NCBI GenBank assembly: GCA_964629575.1
Contig: CAZVUM010000009.1
Coordinates: 38,118-102,117, forward strand
DNA: 64,000 nt
Source of the DNA: JAYPWI01 sp964629575
Lineage (GTDB): Bacteria > Actinomycetota > Acidimicrobiia > Acidimicrobiales > Poriferisodalaceae
Direction: 5' to 3'
Shown: positions 7,413 to 16,499 of the stretch, piece after piece
How positions within the stretch are numbered: position 1 is the stretch's first letter
How the letters are laid out: each line of letters starts with the position of its first letter
Program-made: the position numbers and the translations under genes
Notes under the pieces: generated by a model
Database searches by the model: none
What the model was told of the DNA's origin: nothing
Seen by the model: the letters and a program-made list of their open reading frames with translations, nothing else

Positions 7413-8436
7413 ATGAGTGGGAATGAGGTCACCGTGGCGCGTGGGTTGGCGTGGTTGATCGCTCCGCCGGCGGCCCGTTGTGCCGTTCTGCCGCTGCGAT
7501 CGTGGGTGGCATACGGCTCTCGGGTGGGCGCGGTCACGGGGATTGCCTTCTTTTTGATCGGGGGTCTGAGCATCGGGGTCTCCGACAGCTCTGGGTCGAG
7601 AGCGATCGCTTCAGACCAGCTCCTCGGCGCGTTCTACGGAGTCTTCCCTGGGGCCCTGTCTGGCGTCGTGGCCGGTCCTATTTTCAAGATCGGCGCCCGC
7701 CGGGGTGGTGCCATGCTGAGGTGGCTGTACGGGGCGGCCGCGATGGGCGTGTTGGTCCCCCGGGGGTGGTTCGCTCCCGTGAGCTGGTTCGGAGGATCCG
7801 AGAGGATCGCCTGGACGGCGGCTCTCGGTACCGCCCTCGCTTTGTTCGCAGCGCTGGTGGCCGCTCGCGTCGTCGCCGGCCGCCTCCTTCGTGAAGCCGA
7901 CAGGGCGCCCGACGACGACACCCCGAACCCGCAGTCCGTCGGCGGCACCGTGGCGGCAGGGTGCGGTGCGGTCATCGGCGTGCCGATTCTCGTCTTCATT
8001 TTCTCTTCATGTTCAAGCTGGCGAGCGCGCACTTCACTACGGCGATCCCTGACGACGCGCTCCTTCCGCTCCCGGCGCCGCTCGTGCTCGTGGGCGATCT
8101 CGCTGACTGTGGCTCGAGGGCATGCGATCGCGTGTTTGTTGTTGCTGCGGACGGCGTCAGTCAGGACGAGGTGCTGGTGCTGGTGGCCGAACATCTCCGC
8201 GAGGAGAAGGGCTGGCATGACGTGAGCGGCGACGCTGCGGATCGCTGGTTCTCCCGAGATCACCTCAGCCTGCGAATCGGGAGGTTCGCGTCGGGCTGGC
8301 GATACACGCCCGGTTCGGAGAAGAGGCGTTCTGGGCCGATCTCTACGGGTTTGACGTGACCGACATCGAGCAGCTCAAGCGGTCGGCCGTGTCGGTCGCG
8401 TTCGGGGACTGCTGCGACAGCGGACCCTTCGACTGA
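7413..8436 (+). pseudogene. Multi-span membrane protein broken by two apparent frameshifts
   Basis: GGAGGG precedes an ATG at 7413. The first segment encodes about 200 residues with four membrane spans (for example VGAVTGIAFFLIGGLSIGV and WTAALGTALALFAALVAARV). Near 8000 this frame turns into Arg/Ser-rich nonsense that stops at 8225. A second frame continues sensibly from there (FKLASAHFTTAIPDDALLP, then VFVVAADGVSQDEVLVLVAE). Near 8280 sense passes to a third frame (EVRVGLAIHARFGEEAFW) ending at the TGA at 8434. Both switches are in the same sense, as if one base were missing each time, near CATTTTC and ATCGGGAGG. This is either a decaying gene or two base-call errors. I recognise no family. 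Confidence 0.55.
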
Positions 8437-8456
8437 ACGCCCCCGACACCGCCAGC

Positions 8457-10316
8457 TCAGCTGACCGCTGTGCCCTCCATGCGCCCGTTCTCGCGCCAGT
8501 CCGACAGGATCCGGAAGAACTTGATCGGCCCGGCGCCGTAGGCCCCGGTGAAGAAGCCGTTGGGGTTTCCGGTCTTGCCTTCGTTGTTGTAGTAGCCGGG
8601 GGTGCACTCGGCACGGAAGCGTTCGCCGAGACGGGCCTTGGAGGCCATCTCGTCCTGCCACTCCTGCTCGCCCTCGGCGGTGCACTCGATCACCTGGGCA
8701 TCCTGCTCCTTGAGCGAGGAGAGCATGTAGGTGATGTGGCGTGCCTGCTCGTTGAGGGTCTGGGGCACCGAGACCGTCACCGCTCCCTGGGTGAAGCCCA
8801 TGAAGAAGCAGTTGGGGAAACCGTGGGTCTGCATACCGTGCATCGTTCGCACTCCGTCGGCCCAGTGGTCCGACAGTGACTGCCCGCCCCGCCCCACGAT
8901 GTCGTAGCCGGCCCGTCGGGTGTAGGTGGTGCCGACTTCGAAACCGGTGGCGAAGATGATGCAGTCGAGCTCGAACTCCTCGCCGTTGGCCACCAGGCCG
9001 GTGGGGGTCACCCGCTCGACGCCGCGACCCTCTGTGTCCACCAGGTGCACGTTGGGGCGGTTGAAGGTGGGCAGGTACTCGTCGTGGAAGCACGGACGCT
9101 TGCAGAACTGCCGGTACCAGGGCTTCAGACGCTCGGCGAGCTCGGGATCCTCGACGATGTGTTCGGCCCGGCCACGAACTCCGTTCATCTTCACGTAGTC
9201 GGCCATCTCGAGGAGCATCCCGTACTCCTTCGAGCTCAGCTTGCGGCCGAGCTTGCGGGCCGCTTCTTTGGCCTTGGCGCCCTGCAGGTTGCGGAAGATG
9301 TCTGTCCAGCCGTCCTTCACCATGTCGACGTCCTGATCGCCGCCGCTGACCAGGACGTTGAAGTTGTCCATCCGCTGCTGTTGCCAGCCCGCCTCGAGCG
9401 AATCGGCCCACTCGGGGTCGGTCTCGTGGTTGTTGCGCACGTCGATGGACGACGGCGTGCGCTGGAAGACGTACAGCTCCTTGGCCGATTCGCCGAGGTG
9501 GGGGATGCACTGCACCGCTGTGGCTCCGGTGCCGATGATCCCGACCCGCTTGTCGGCCAGCTCGTGCAGGTTCCCGGTGTTGTCACCGCCGGTGTAGTCG
9601 TAGTCCCAGCGGCTCGTGTGGAACGTGTGGCCCTCATACGAATCGATCCCGGGGATCCCAGGCAGCTTGGGCCGGTTGAGCGGACCGTTGGCCATCGCGA
9701 CGAACTGGGCGGTCATGGCGTCGCCGCGATCGGTGTGGATGGTCCAGCGCTGATCTTCGTCCGACCACTCCATCCCGGTCACCGCGGTCTGGAGGCACGC
9801 ATTCTCATAGAGGCCGTAGTGCTTCGCGATGTTCTGGGTGTGCTCCGCGATCTCGGGGGCGAAGCTGTACTTGTGCTTGGGCATGTACTCGAGCTCTTCG
9901 AGCATCGGCAGGTACACGTAGCTCTCGACGTCGCACATGGCGCCGGGGTAGCGGTTCCAGTACCAGGTGCCGCCGAAGTCGCCGCCCTTCTCGATCACTC
10001 TGATGTCGGTGAAGCCGGCCTCGCGGAGCCGGCCACCCATCAGCAGGCCGCCGAAGCCGCCGCCGATGATAACCACCTCAACGTCGTCGAAGAGGGGCTC
10101 GCGGTCGAAACGTTCGACGTATGGGTCATCGACGTAGTTCGAGAAGTCGCCCGCGACCTCGATGTACTGCTCGTTGCCCTCCTCGCGCAGGCGCTTGTCG
10201 CGCTCGGCGAGATAGCGGGCCTTGATCTCGGCCGGATCGAAATCGATGTCGCCCACGAGCTCGCGCAGGAGCTCGTCGTCGTCGAGCAGGCTGTTCTCTT
10301 CGAGCGGCTTGTCCAT
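8457..10316 (-). CDS. Flavin-containing monooxygenase, Baeyer-Villiger type
   Basis: A 619-residue flavoprotein. An N-terminal extension of about 85 residues precedes the FAD motif VVIIGGGFGGLLMGGRL. The Baeyer-Villiger fingerprint appears as YEGHTFHTSRWDY (about residue 225, with Tyr in place of the first Phe). The NADPH motif VGIIGTGATAVQ and the IIFATGFEVGT motif follow. Such enzymes insert oxygen into ketones, giving esters or lactones, in steroid, alkanone or cyclic-ketone breakdown. I took the ATG at 10316 because a TATCAT box lies six bases before it, although the frame continues a further 33 codons upstream. It is divergent from the YibE/F gene. Confidence 0.92.
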   Translation of the reverse strand: MDKPLEENSLLDDDELLRELVGDIDFDPAEIKARYLAERDKRLREEGNEQYIEVAGDFSNYVDDPYVERFDREPLFDDVEVVIIGGGFGGLLMGGRLREAGFTDIRVIEKGGDFGGTWYWNRYPGAMCDVESYVYLPMLEELEYMPKHKYSFAPEIAEHTQNIAKHYGLYENACLQTAVTGMEWSDEDQRWTIHTDRGDAMTAQFVAMANGPLNRPKLPGIPGIDSYEGHTFHTSRWDYDYTGGDNTGNLHELADKRVGIIGTGATAVQCIPHLGESAKELYVFQRTPSSIDVRNNHETDPEWADSLEAGWQQQRMDNFNVLVSGGDQDVDMVKDGWTDIFRNLQGAKAKEAARKLGRKLSSKEYGMLLEMADYVKMNGVRGRAEHIVEDPELAERLKPWYRQFCKRPCFHDEYLPTFNRPNVHLVDTEGRGVERVTPTGLVANGEEFELDCIIFATGFEVGTTYTRRAGYDIVGRGGQSLSDHWADGVRTMHGMQTHGFPNCFFMGFTQGAVTVSVPQTLNEQARHITYMLSSLKEQDAQVIECTAEGEQEWQDEMASKARLGERFRAECTPGYYNNEGKTGNPNGFFTGAYGAGPIKFFRILSDWRENGRMEGTAVS

Positions 10317-10322
10317 GTGGCA

Positions 10323-10328
10323 ATGATA
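10323..10328 (-). promoter_or_regulatory. Probable -10 box for leaderless monooxygenase transcript
   Basis: On the minus strand TATCAT is followed by six bases and the ATG at 10316. This is a good match to a -10 element placed for a leaderless mRNA, and it supports the shorter start choice for the monooxygenase. Confidence 0.45.
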
Positions 10329-10414
10329 GCCAGCGATTCGAACGCCCTTTCGAAAACGGCCCCCGCCGCGTGGGTGCCGCGGCGCGAACCGATGCAGGCG
10401 CGAGACTGCCGCCA

Positions 10415-11779
10415 ATGAGCAGCGGCGACCAGGGCGGAGAGCACGACCACCCGCACGGCCACAGCCACGAGATGCCGGGTGGGTGGGACGAATGGATCGC
10501 GAACCCTGTCCTGCGCCTCCTCCTGGGACTTCTGGGAGCCGCCGTCGTGCTCACGGTGGCGGGGCTGGTGTGGCTCTGGCCGACCGGCGAAGGCCGAGAC
10601 GCCGCGATCGAACAGGCGGATCTGGTCGGTCTGGTGACCGAACGCCTCGAGGCCGAAGTGATCTCCGTGAGCGATGGGCCGTGCTCCTATTCGACGCCGG
10701 ACAACGAGCGGGCGTGTCGGGTCATCACGGTCGAGCCGAAGAGCGGGCCCGACGACGGGGCGATCATCCAGCTGGCGGAGTTCAGCCTCGAGGAGTTCGG
10801 TTTCGCTCCAGACGTCTCGCCTGGCGACGCCGTGATCCTCGGGTACGAGGAGGGCACGGACTTCTACTTCTACGCCGACCGCGAGCGGCGCGGCACCCTC
10901 CTGCTCCTCGCCGGCCTGTTCGCGGCCGTGGTCGTCGCGCTCGGGCGGTGGAGAGGCGCCCTCGCACTCGCAGCGATGGCGCTCACCGTGGTGGTCCTCA
11001 TCGGCTTCGTCGCCCCATCGGTGTTGGACGGCAACGATCCCGTGGTCGTCGCCCTCGTCGCAGCGTCGGCGATCGCCTTCGTCAGCCTGTACCTCACCCA
11101 TGGATTCACGCCCACGACCACGGTGGCCCTCGTCGGCACGCTCGGCGCGCTGACGCTCACGCTTGCCCTGTCGTGGATCTTCTTCGAGCTGGCCTCCTTC
11201 ACCGGGCTGGCAACCGAGGAGGGGCTGACGCTTCCGATCATCGTCGACGATCTGAACCTGTCCGCGCTTCTCCTCGGCGGTGCGATGATCGGCGCCCTGG
11301 GGGCGCTCGACGACGTCACCGTGACCCAGGTGGCAACCGTCGCGGAGCTGAATCGTCGCAGCCCCGCTCTCTCGACAGGCGAGCTGATCTCGTCGGGAGT
11401 ACGGGTCGGACGTGAGCACATCGCCGCAACCGTCAACACGCTGCTGCTGGCCTACGTCGGGGCCAGCATGCCGCTTCTGCTGCTCTTCTCGGTGTCCAAC
11501 CAGTCGCTCGACATCGTGGCCAATTCCGAGCTGATCGCGGTCGAGATCGTCCGCACCCTCTGCGGGTCGATGGGCCTGGTCGCGGCCGTTCCGCTCACAA
11601 CCGCGATGGCCGCAGTTCTCGTGAGCAGGGGCTCCAACTCGGAGCCTCCCGAGGCCCGGGTCGACCGGCTTCCACCGGATCGACCACCACGGTGGGAAGA
11701 CTTCGCGCCCGAAGACGCTGGTCCCTTCGACTCTGACGAACCCGAGGATCCGGACAGCCCTGGCGGCGCCCGGACCTAG
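10415..11779 (+). CDS. YibE/F-family integral membrane protein with His-rich N-terminus
   Basis: A 454-residue membrane protein of the YibE/F family, whose transport role is not settled. The N-terminus is rich in His (HDHPHGHSH, residues 9-17), which could bind a metal. One membrane span follows (about 35-55), then an extracytoplasmic domain of about 110 residues, then seven or so spans. Conserved family motifs include GAMIGALGALDDVTVTQ and ELNRRSPALSTGELI. The C-terminus is a cytoplasmic Pro/Asp-rich tail. The ATG at 10415 excludes an unlikely upstream extension. It is convergent with the amidase remnant, and the two stop codons overlap at 11776-11779. Confidence 0.88.
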   Translation: MSSGDQGGEHDHPHGHSHEMPGGWDEWIANPVLRLLLGLLGAAVVLTVAGLVWLWPTGEGRDAAIEQADLVGLVTERLEAEVISVSDGPCSYSTPDNERACRVITVEPKSGPDDGAIIQLAEFSLEEFGFAPDVSPGDAVILGYEEGTDFYFYADRERRGTLLLLAGLFAAVVVALGRWRGALALAAMALTVVVLIGFVAPSVLDGNDPVVVALVAASAIAFVSLYLTHGFTPTTTVALVGTLGALTLTLALSWIFFELASFTGLATEEGLTLPIIVDDLNLSALLLGGAMIGALGALDDVTVTQVATVAELNRRSPALSTGELISSGVRVGREHIAATVNTLLLAYVGASMPLLLLFSVSNQSLDIVANSELIAVEIVRTLCGSMGLVAAVPLTTAMAAVLVSRGSNSEPPEARVDRLPPDRPPRWEDFAPEDAGPFDSDEPEDPDSPGGART

Positions 11780-12526
11780 GTCAGCAGCCGGTCGAGCGAT
11801 GCGGCGAAGCCCAGCACTCGACTGGCGCAGGCAGGGACCGGGTCGAAGGGCAGGACAACGAGGTCGACATCGAGGTCGAGTCCCTGGGAGCGGCAGCCGA
11901 GATCGACGAACCAGTCCTCGAGGCGCGCCAATGCCTCGGCGATCTCGGGTTCGCGGGCGTCGGAGAAGGGTATCGGACCGACATGGTCGAGTGCATGCGA
12001 GCAGACGCTGACGCCATTGTCGGAGACGCGGCCGAATGTGGGCTTGAAGCCGACGACTCCGCAACACGCAGCCGGCAGGCGGATCGCGCAGGCAGCGTCG
12101 GAGCCACCGGGGTGGCGCTTCGGGTTCGCCGGGTTGACCGNNNNNNNNNNNNNNNNNNNNNNNNNNNNNNNNNNNNNNNNNNNNNNNNNNNNNNNNNNNN
12201 NNNNNNNNNNNNNNNNNNNNNNNNNNNNNNNNNNNNNNNNGCGCAGGCAGCGTCGGAGCCACCGGGGTGGCGCTTCGGGTTCGCCGGGTTGACCGTGTCG
12301 CTGCGGCCTGGTTGCGGCCCGTCGTTCCACAGGCGAACTCGGTGAGGTTGGTCTTGCCGACGATGACGGCCCCCGCGGCACGTAGGCGCTGCACGCTGGT
12401 CGGCTTCCAGCGCGGCTGCAGTGCACCATCGCGATCGACGGTGATGAAGGCGTTCAACTCATCGAGCTCCGAGGCTGCGAGCGCGCGCTCGACACCTTCG
12501 GCGACCGACTCCGAGCTCGTGTCCAC
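11776..12526 (-). pseudogene. Amidase-signature enzyme, eroded and split by an assembly gap
   Basis: Amidase-signature pieces occur in family order: LNAFITVDRD, then RLRAAGAVIVGKTNLTEFA, then NPANPKRHPGGS, then DAACAIRLPAACCGVVGFKP, then HALDHVGPI and a short C-terminal piece. Whole stretches are missing: the segment with the catalytic Lys, the loop between the two Gly/Ser motifs, and most of the C-terminal half (family length is 400-480 residues). Even if the gap is closed by merging its identical ends, the parts before and after it are in different frames. The GTG at 12526 lies 15 bases after the upstream amidohydrolase stop, so it was the last gene of that operon. Confidence 0.7.
12141..12240. 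other. Assembly gap (100 N) with identical 55-bp flanks
   Basis: Bases 12086-12140 and 12241-12295 are identical, so the contigs on both sides end in the same 55-mer. The true sequence probably has this segment once and no gap. Confidence 0.9.
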
Positions 12527-12541
12527 GCCCGAGACGTCTCT

Positions 12542-14176
12542 CTACGCCGACGGCAGCGGGAAGGCGTTGCCTTCGAAGACGGTGGCGACGACATCGATGT
12601 CGCGCAGGCCCTCCGCTCCGACCTCCCACGGGTCGGCTGACACCACGGTGAAGTCGGCGGTCTTGCCTGGAGCGATCGAGCCGATCTCGTCTTCGCGGCT
12701 CAGCATGCGAGCTGCGTCGATGGTGATGGCCCGCATCGCAGCGTCGAGCGACGTCCGCTCGTCGATTCCCATGACCTGGCCGTTCTCACACACGCGCGTG
12801 GCGGCCACCCAGGCGTTGAACAGCGGCTTGGCGGGCGCCATGGTGAAGTCGGAGTGCAGCGCGAAGGGAATCCCCGACCGTTCGAGCGAACCGAGGCGGC
12901 TCATGGTGGCGGCCCGCTCGAGGCCGAGGACTCGCTCGGCGTACATCGGTGCCAGCTCGTGGACGTAGTACACGTTGGCCGACACGTGAGCGCCTTGCGC
13001 CGCGATTCGTTGGACCTGCGATGGCGTCGAGATGCCGAAGTGCTCGAACGTGAAGCGATGATCGACGCGGGGCGCGCGGGCCTGCAGCTCCTCCAGGGTC
13101 GACAGCGCGAGCTCCACGCCGAGGTCGCCGGTGGTGTGGACATGGAGGTTGAATCCCGCGTCCCAAGCGGCCGCTGCGATCTCGCGGAATTGCTCCGGCG
13201 GGGTCAGCCATTCGCCGTGGTGGCCGTCGAGATAGCCGGGCTCCTGAAGTTGCATCAGCTCGGCGAAGAACGCGCCGTCGGCAAGCATCTTCACGTGGTT
13301 GCCGAACCGAAGGCGATGCGTGTTGCGCTGCGGGAACTCCTTGATGGCCTGGACCCGGGCGGCGAGGTCGCTCTTTCCGACGGCGAACAGGGCAGGCATG
13401 AGATCGATGCGGAATGGCGTGTCGGGCCGCTCCATCACCGCCTGAAGGTCCTCCCACTCTTGGTCGGGGCGATACATGCCGAATGCAGCGTCGCCGATGG
13501 TCGTGTGGCCGCCGGCATGGATGACCGCCCGCATCCGCTCCAGCCCGCCGCGGAATCTGTCTGGCGCGAGCGTGTGCTTGGTCAGCAGCTGGTTGGCGAA
13601 GGCCATGCCGTTCTCGTAGAACGCGCCGCGGTCGAGGTCGATCTGGGGGTGGCGCTCCGCCTCGTCGAGATCCACGCCCATCCAGGTGAGCGCTGCGTCG
13701 TTGGTGATGAGCGAGTGGTAGCCGCGATGCCACACGATGATCGGGTGATCCTCGCTCATCAGGTTGAGCGCATGGCGGGCGATGTCGCCGTGCCATCTGG
13801 GGTGATGTCCCCATACGAAGATCGGCTCACCCCGAGGGGTTTCCGCGATCAGCGAAGCGAGCCGTGCGTCGAACTCCGTTTGATCCCGAACCGGGCCGAC
13901 GTCGGTCCACGGCAGGTCCCAGGACACGACGGTGGTGAAGTGCATCTGCAGCAGAACAGCGGCCATCGACGGATGCAGATGCGGGTCGATGAATCCGGGA
14001 AGAAGCACCTGCTCCGCGAACCGGTCGTCGACAGGAACGTCGTGGCGCGAACGCAGATCACTGAGCCTCCCGGCCTCCACGATGCGGTCGTCGTCCACCA
14101 CGACAGCATCGGCCCGGGGATCGGAGCTGTCTTCGAGCGTGCGAACCCTCTGTGCAAGCAGAATCCGCTGGGTCAC
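12542..14176 (-). CDS. Amidohydrolase family 3 (YtcJ-like) metal-dependent hydrolase
   Basis: A 544-residue protein of the amidohydrolase_3/YtcJ group. The N-terminal metal site is LLPGFIDPHLHPS (about residues 57-69). NLHVHTTGD (about 345) and the late HSDFTMAP give further His/Asp ligands, and GSIAPGKTADFTVVSADP near the C-terminus is the usual composite-domain end. The family hydrolyses amides or related bonds on small molecules. The start is GTG at 14176, overlapping the LLM stop as GTGA, which indicates translational coupling. The reading frame extends further upstream only as a shadow of the LLM gene. The eroded amidase followed it in the same operon. Confidence 0.88.
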   Translation of the reverse strand: MTQRILLAQRVRTLEDSSDPRADAVVVDDDRIVEAGRLSDLRSRHDVPVDDRFAEQVLLPGFIDPHLHPSMAAVLLQMHFTTVVSWDLPWTDVGPVRDQTEFDARLASLIAETPRGEPIFVWGHHPRWHGDIARHALNLMSEDHPIIVWHRGYHSLITNDAALTWMGVDLDEAERHPQIDLDRGAFYENGMAFANQLLTKHTLAPDRFRGGLERMRAVIHAGGHTTIGDAAFGMYRPDQEWEDLQAVMERPDTPFRIDLMPALFAVGKSDLAARVQAIKEFPQRNTHRLRFGNHVKMLADGAFFAELMQLQEPGYLDGHHGEWLTPPEQFREIAAAAWDAGFNLHVHTTGDLGVELALSTLEELQARAPRVDHRFTFEHFGISTPSQVQRIAAQGAHVSANVYYVHELAPMYAERVLGLERAATMSRLGSLERSGIPFALHSDFTMAPAKPLFNAWVAATRVCENGQVMGIDERTSLDAAMRAITIDAARMLSREDEIGSIAPGKTADFTVVSADPWEVGAEGLRDIDVVATVFEGNAFPLPSA

Positions 14177-15153
14177 AGGCCAGCTCCCTCTGCGAAGGCT
14201 CGGAGCTCGCGCTCCACGTCGCCCATGGGCTGGAACGCCACCTCGGTGATACCGGCATCGCCGAGCTCGTCGAGCCGCCCCTTCACCTCCTCCCGGTGCA
14301 GAACAAACGGTGCGATCGACAGCGAGTCGCCGGTGACGACCTGGCGGTCGATGTCGTTGAGAAACGTCAGATGCCCCTCGTGGAGGTGGAGGTGCCGCTC
14401 CTCCTCTGGGATGGCCTCGGCAAGCTCCGCGAATCGCTCGGCATTGGGGAGGCGGTCCATCCGGGCATCTCGCTGTTCGAGGAACGCGTGATAGGTAACG
14501 CTGACGCCTGGGCCGGCGGTCTCGATCACTCGCTCCGAATGCACCGTCTCGCCTTCGTCCATGATCGTGCCGAACCCCAGCAGCACGATGTCGTCGATTT
14601 CGGAGTAGTCGGCGCCAGGTCGGGGTCGGGAGGTGAACACGCCGCAGTTCATGTCCCTGGCTGCTGAGAGGCCCCGCGGTCCGTTGACGCCGATGATCCA
14701 CGGCACCTCGATGGGGCGGTCGGCGGCTTGCCCCGGACCGTGGAGCATCCTCGTGAGTCGTCCGTCGACCTCGACCTCCTCACCGCGCAGCAGGGCCTGG
14801 ATCTGGGCGACCATGTCGGGAAATTCGGCCCACTTGAGCGGCTTCTGCCCCATCGCCCGGCGTCCGGTGAAACCGGTGCCTGCGCCGATGATCACGCGCT
14901 CGGGGCCGACCAGACCGACGAGCGTGGCGATCGCCGCCGCGGTGACCATGGGGTGACGCAGTGATGGGATCAGGACCCCAGGACCCAGGATGATGCGATC
15001 GGTCCGCTGGGCTGCCAGGGCGAGCGTCATCCACACGTCGACCTGGAGCGCCGGGGTGTCATAGACCCAGGCGGTGTCGTAGCCCAGCTGTTCGGCGAGC
15101 TCGATGTGCGCAGGCGTCTCGGGGACCGGCGGGAATGCGGCGGAGATCTTCAT
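14173..15153 (-). CDS. LLM-class (luciferase-like) oxidoreductase, probably F420-dependent
   Basis: A 326-residue TIM-barrel protein of the bacterial luciferase-like family. Characteristic parts are the opening MKISAAFPPVPETPAHIELA, LALAAQRTDRIILGPGVLIP (about 44-63), and ERVIIGAGTGFTGRRAMG (about 85-102), where the cofactor binds. In actinobacteria such proteins usually use F420 rather than FMN, and they act as dehydrogenases, reductases or monooxygenases on secondary metabolites and xenobiotics. It leads a minus-strand operon with the amidohydrolase and amidase remnant, and is divergent from the hydrolase at 15225. F420 use is inferred from family and lineage. Confidence 0.88.
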   Translation of the reverse strand: MKISAAFPPVPETPAHIELAEQLGYDTAWVYDTPALQVDVWMTLALAAQRTDRIILGPGVLIPSLRHPMVTAAAIATLVGLVGPERVIIGAGTGFTGRRAMGQKPLKWAEFPDMVAQIQALLRGEEVEVDGRLTRMLHGPGQAADRPIEVPWIIGVNGPRGLSAARDMNCGVFTSRPRPGADYSEIDDIVLLGFGTIMDEGETVHSERVIETAGPGVSVTYHAFLEQRDARMDRLPNAERFAELAEAIPEEERHLHLHEGHLTFLNDIDRQVVTGDSLSIAPFVLHREEVKGRLDELGDAGITEVAFQPMGDVERELRAFAEGAGL

Positions 15154-15224
15154 CGCAGCATTTGATCACGCCCGCATCGTTGCGCGGGCCAGACTGGTGT
15201 CTCGAACGGACCCTGGGGGAACAG

Positions 15225-16484
15225 ATGTCGACGACTCACACGCCACCGACTCCGGTCGAGCTCGCCGAACTGTGCTCGAACGATGGCGAGCTCCGGATGG
15301 CCGCTCGTCACTGGACCGGTGGGCTTCGGCTCGAGATCGGTGACGTGTCGACGGGCGTCAGCTTCGAGGACGGTCAGATTCGCAGCGGTGTACCCGCCGA
15401 CGGTGACGGCGTCGTCGTGATCTCGGGATCCGCTGAGGAGTGGGCGCCGCTGCTCGAGCTCGTGCCACCGCGCTTCAAGAACGACATCTCCGTGGCGGTT
15501 GGCCGGGGCGGCCTGACCTTCCGGGCCGACGAGCTGCTGTGGTGGCAGTACCTGCCCGCCATTCAGCGCATCGCGGAGCTGCTCCGCGAGCCAGGTCAGG
15601 CCGCTGAGCCGATCGCCGTGGAGGGCGTCGAGCTCCCACGCCACGACGCGCCGGTCGGCAGATACGTCCACCTGGACCTGGCCGGCCATGACCATCGCAT
15701 CTACTACGAGGAGGCCGGGTCAGGCATCCCGCTGCTGATGCAGCACACGGCCGGCTCGCACGGCACCCAGTGGCGGCACCTCTTCGAGAACAGCGACATC
15801 ACCGACCACTTTCGTCTCATCGCCTACGACCTTCCGTTCCACGGAAAGTCGGTGCCGCCGGTCGGCCGACGCTGGTGGGAAGAGGAATACAAGCTCACGG
15901 GCGAGTTCCTCCGTTCGGTCCCGCTCCAGTTGTCTGCAGCGTTGGGGCTCGATCGGCCCGTCTTCATGGGCTGTTCGGTGGGAGGTCTTCTGGCCCTCGA
16001 TCTCGCGGCCAAGCATCCCGAGGAGTTCCGGGCGGTGATCTCGCTCGAGGGCGCACTGCACATCGGCGGCAACTGGGAGGGCCTCGTGGGCTTCTGGCAC
16101 CCGCAGGTGTCCAACGAGACCAAGGCCCGGATGATGGAAGGGCTCACAGCGCCGACCTCGCCCGACCCCTATCGCAAAGAGACCATCCAGACCTATGCGA
16201 GCGGGTGGCCACCGGCCTTTCGGGGCGACCTCTGGTACTACATCGTCGAGTACGACCTCACCACCGATGCCAAGGCCATCGACACCGACCAGATCGGCGT
16301 GCACATCTTCTCGGGTGAGTACGACTACAGCGGCACTGTCGAACGGGGGCGCGAGGCCCACGAGGCGATCGAGGGCTCCACGTTCACCGAGATGGTGGGG
16401 ATGGGCCACTTCCCGATGTCGGAGAACCCCGACGCCTTCATGGCCTACCTGCAGCCCATCCTCGACCAGATCAGCGGGGCCTGA
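15225..16484 (+). CDS. Alpha/beta hydrolase with an N-terminal SCP2-like extension
   Basis: A 419-residue protein. Residues 1-125 resemble a sterol-carrier/SCP2-like fold (ELRMAARHWTGGLRLEIGDV, then VVVISGSAEEWAPLLELVP). From about 145 onward it is an alpha/beta hydrolase: the oxyanion region near MQHTAGSHGTQWRHL, the nucleophile elbow GCSVGG (about residue 248) and the catalytic His in GMGHFPMSENP near the end. A GGGGGA ribosome site precedes the ATG at 15225. The lipid-carrier-like domain suggests a hydrophobic ester or ring-cleavage product as substrate. It is divergent from the LLM/amidohydrolase operon and may belong to the same pathway. Confidence 0.87.
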   Translation: MSTTHTPPTPVELAELCSNDGELRMAARHWTGGLRLEIGDVSTGVSFEDGQIRSGVPADGDGVVVISGSAEEWAPLLELVPPRFKNDISVAVGRGGLTFRADELLWWQYLPAIQRIAELLREPGQAAEPIAVEGVELPRHDAPVGRYVHLDLAGHDHRIYYEEAGSGIPLLMQHTAGSHGTQWRHLFENSDITDHFRLIAYDLPFHGKSVPPVGRRWWEEEYKLTGEFLRSVPLQLSAALGLDRPVFMGCSVGGLLALDLAAKHPEEFRAVISLEGALHIGGNWEGLVGFWHPQVSNETKARMMEGLTAPTSPDPYRKETIQTYASGWPPAFRGDLWYYIVEYDLTTDAKAIDTDQIGVHIFSGEYDYSGTVERGREAHEAIEGSTFTEMVGMGHFPMSENPDAFMAYLQPILDQISGA

Positions 16485-16499
16485 ACGGTCTCATCGGCT

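Noticed and set aside
10040..12526. An 828-codon open frame on the minus strand
   Set aside because: Apart from the first 75 or so codons (the amidase N-terminus), it is antisense to the YibE/F gene and the monooxygenase start, spans the N gap and has no protein character.
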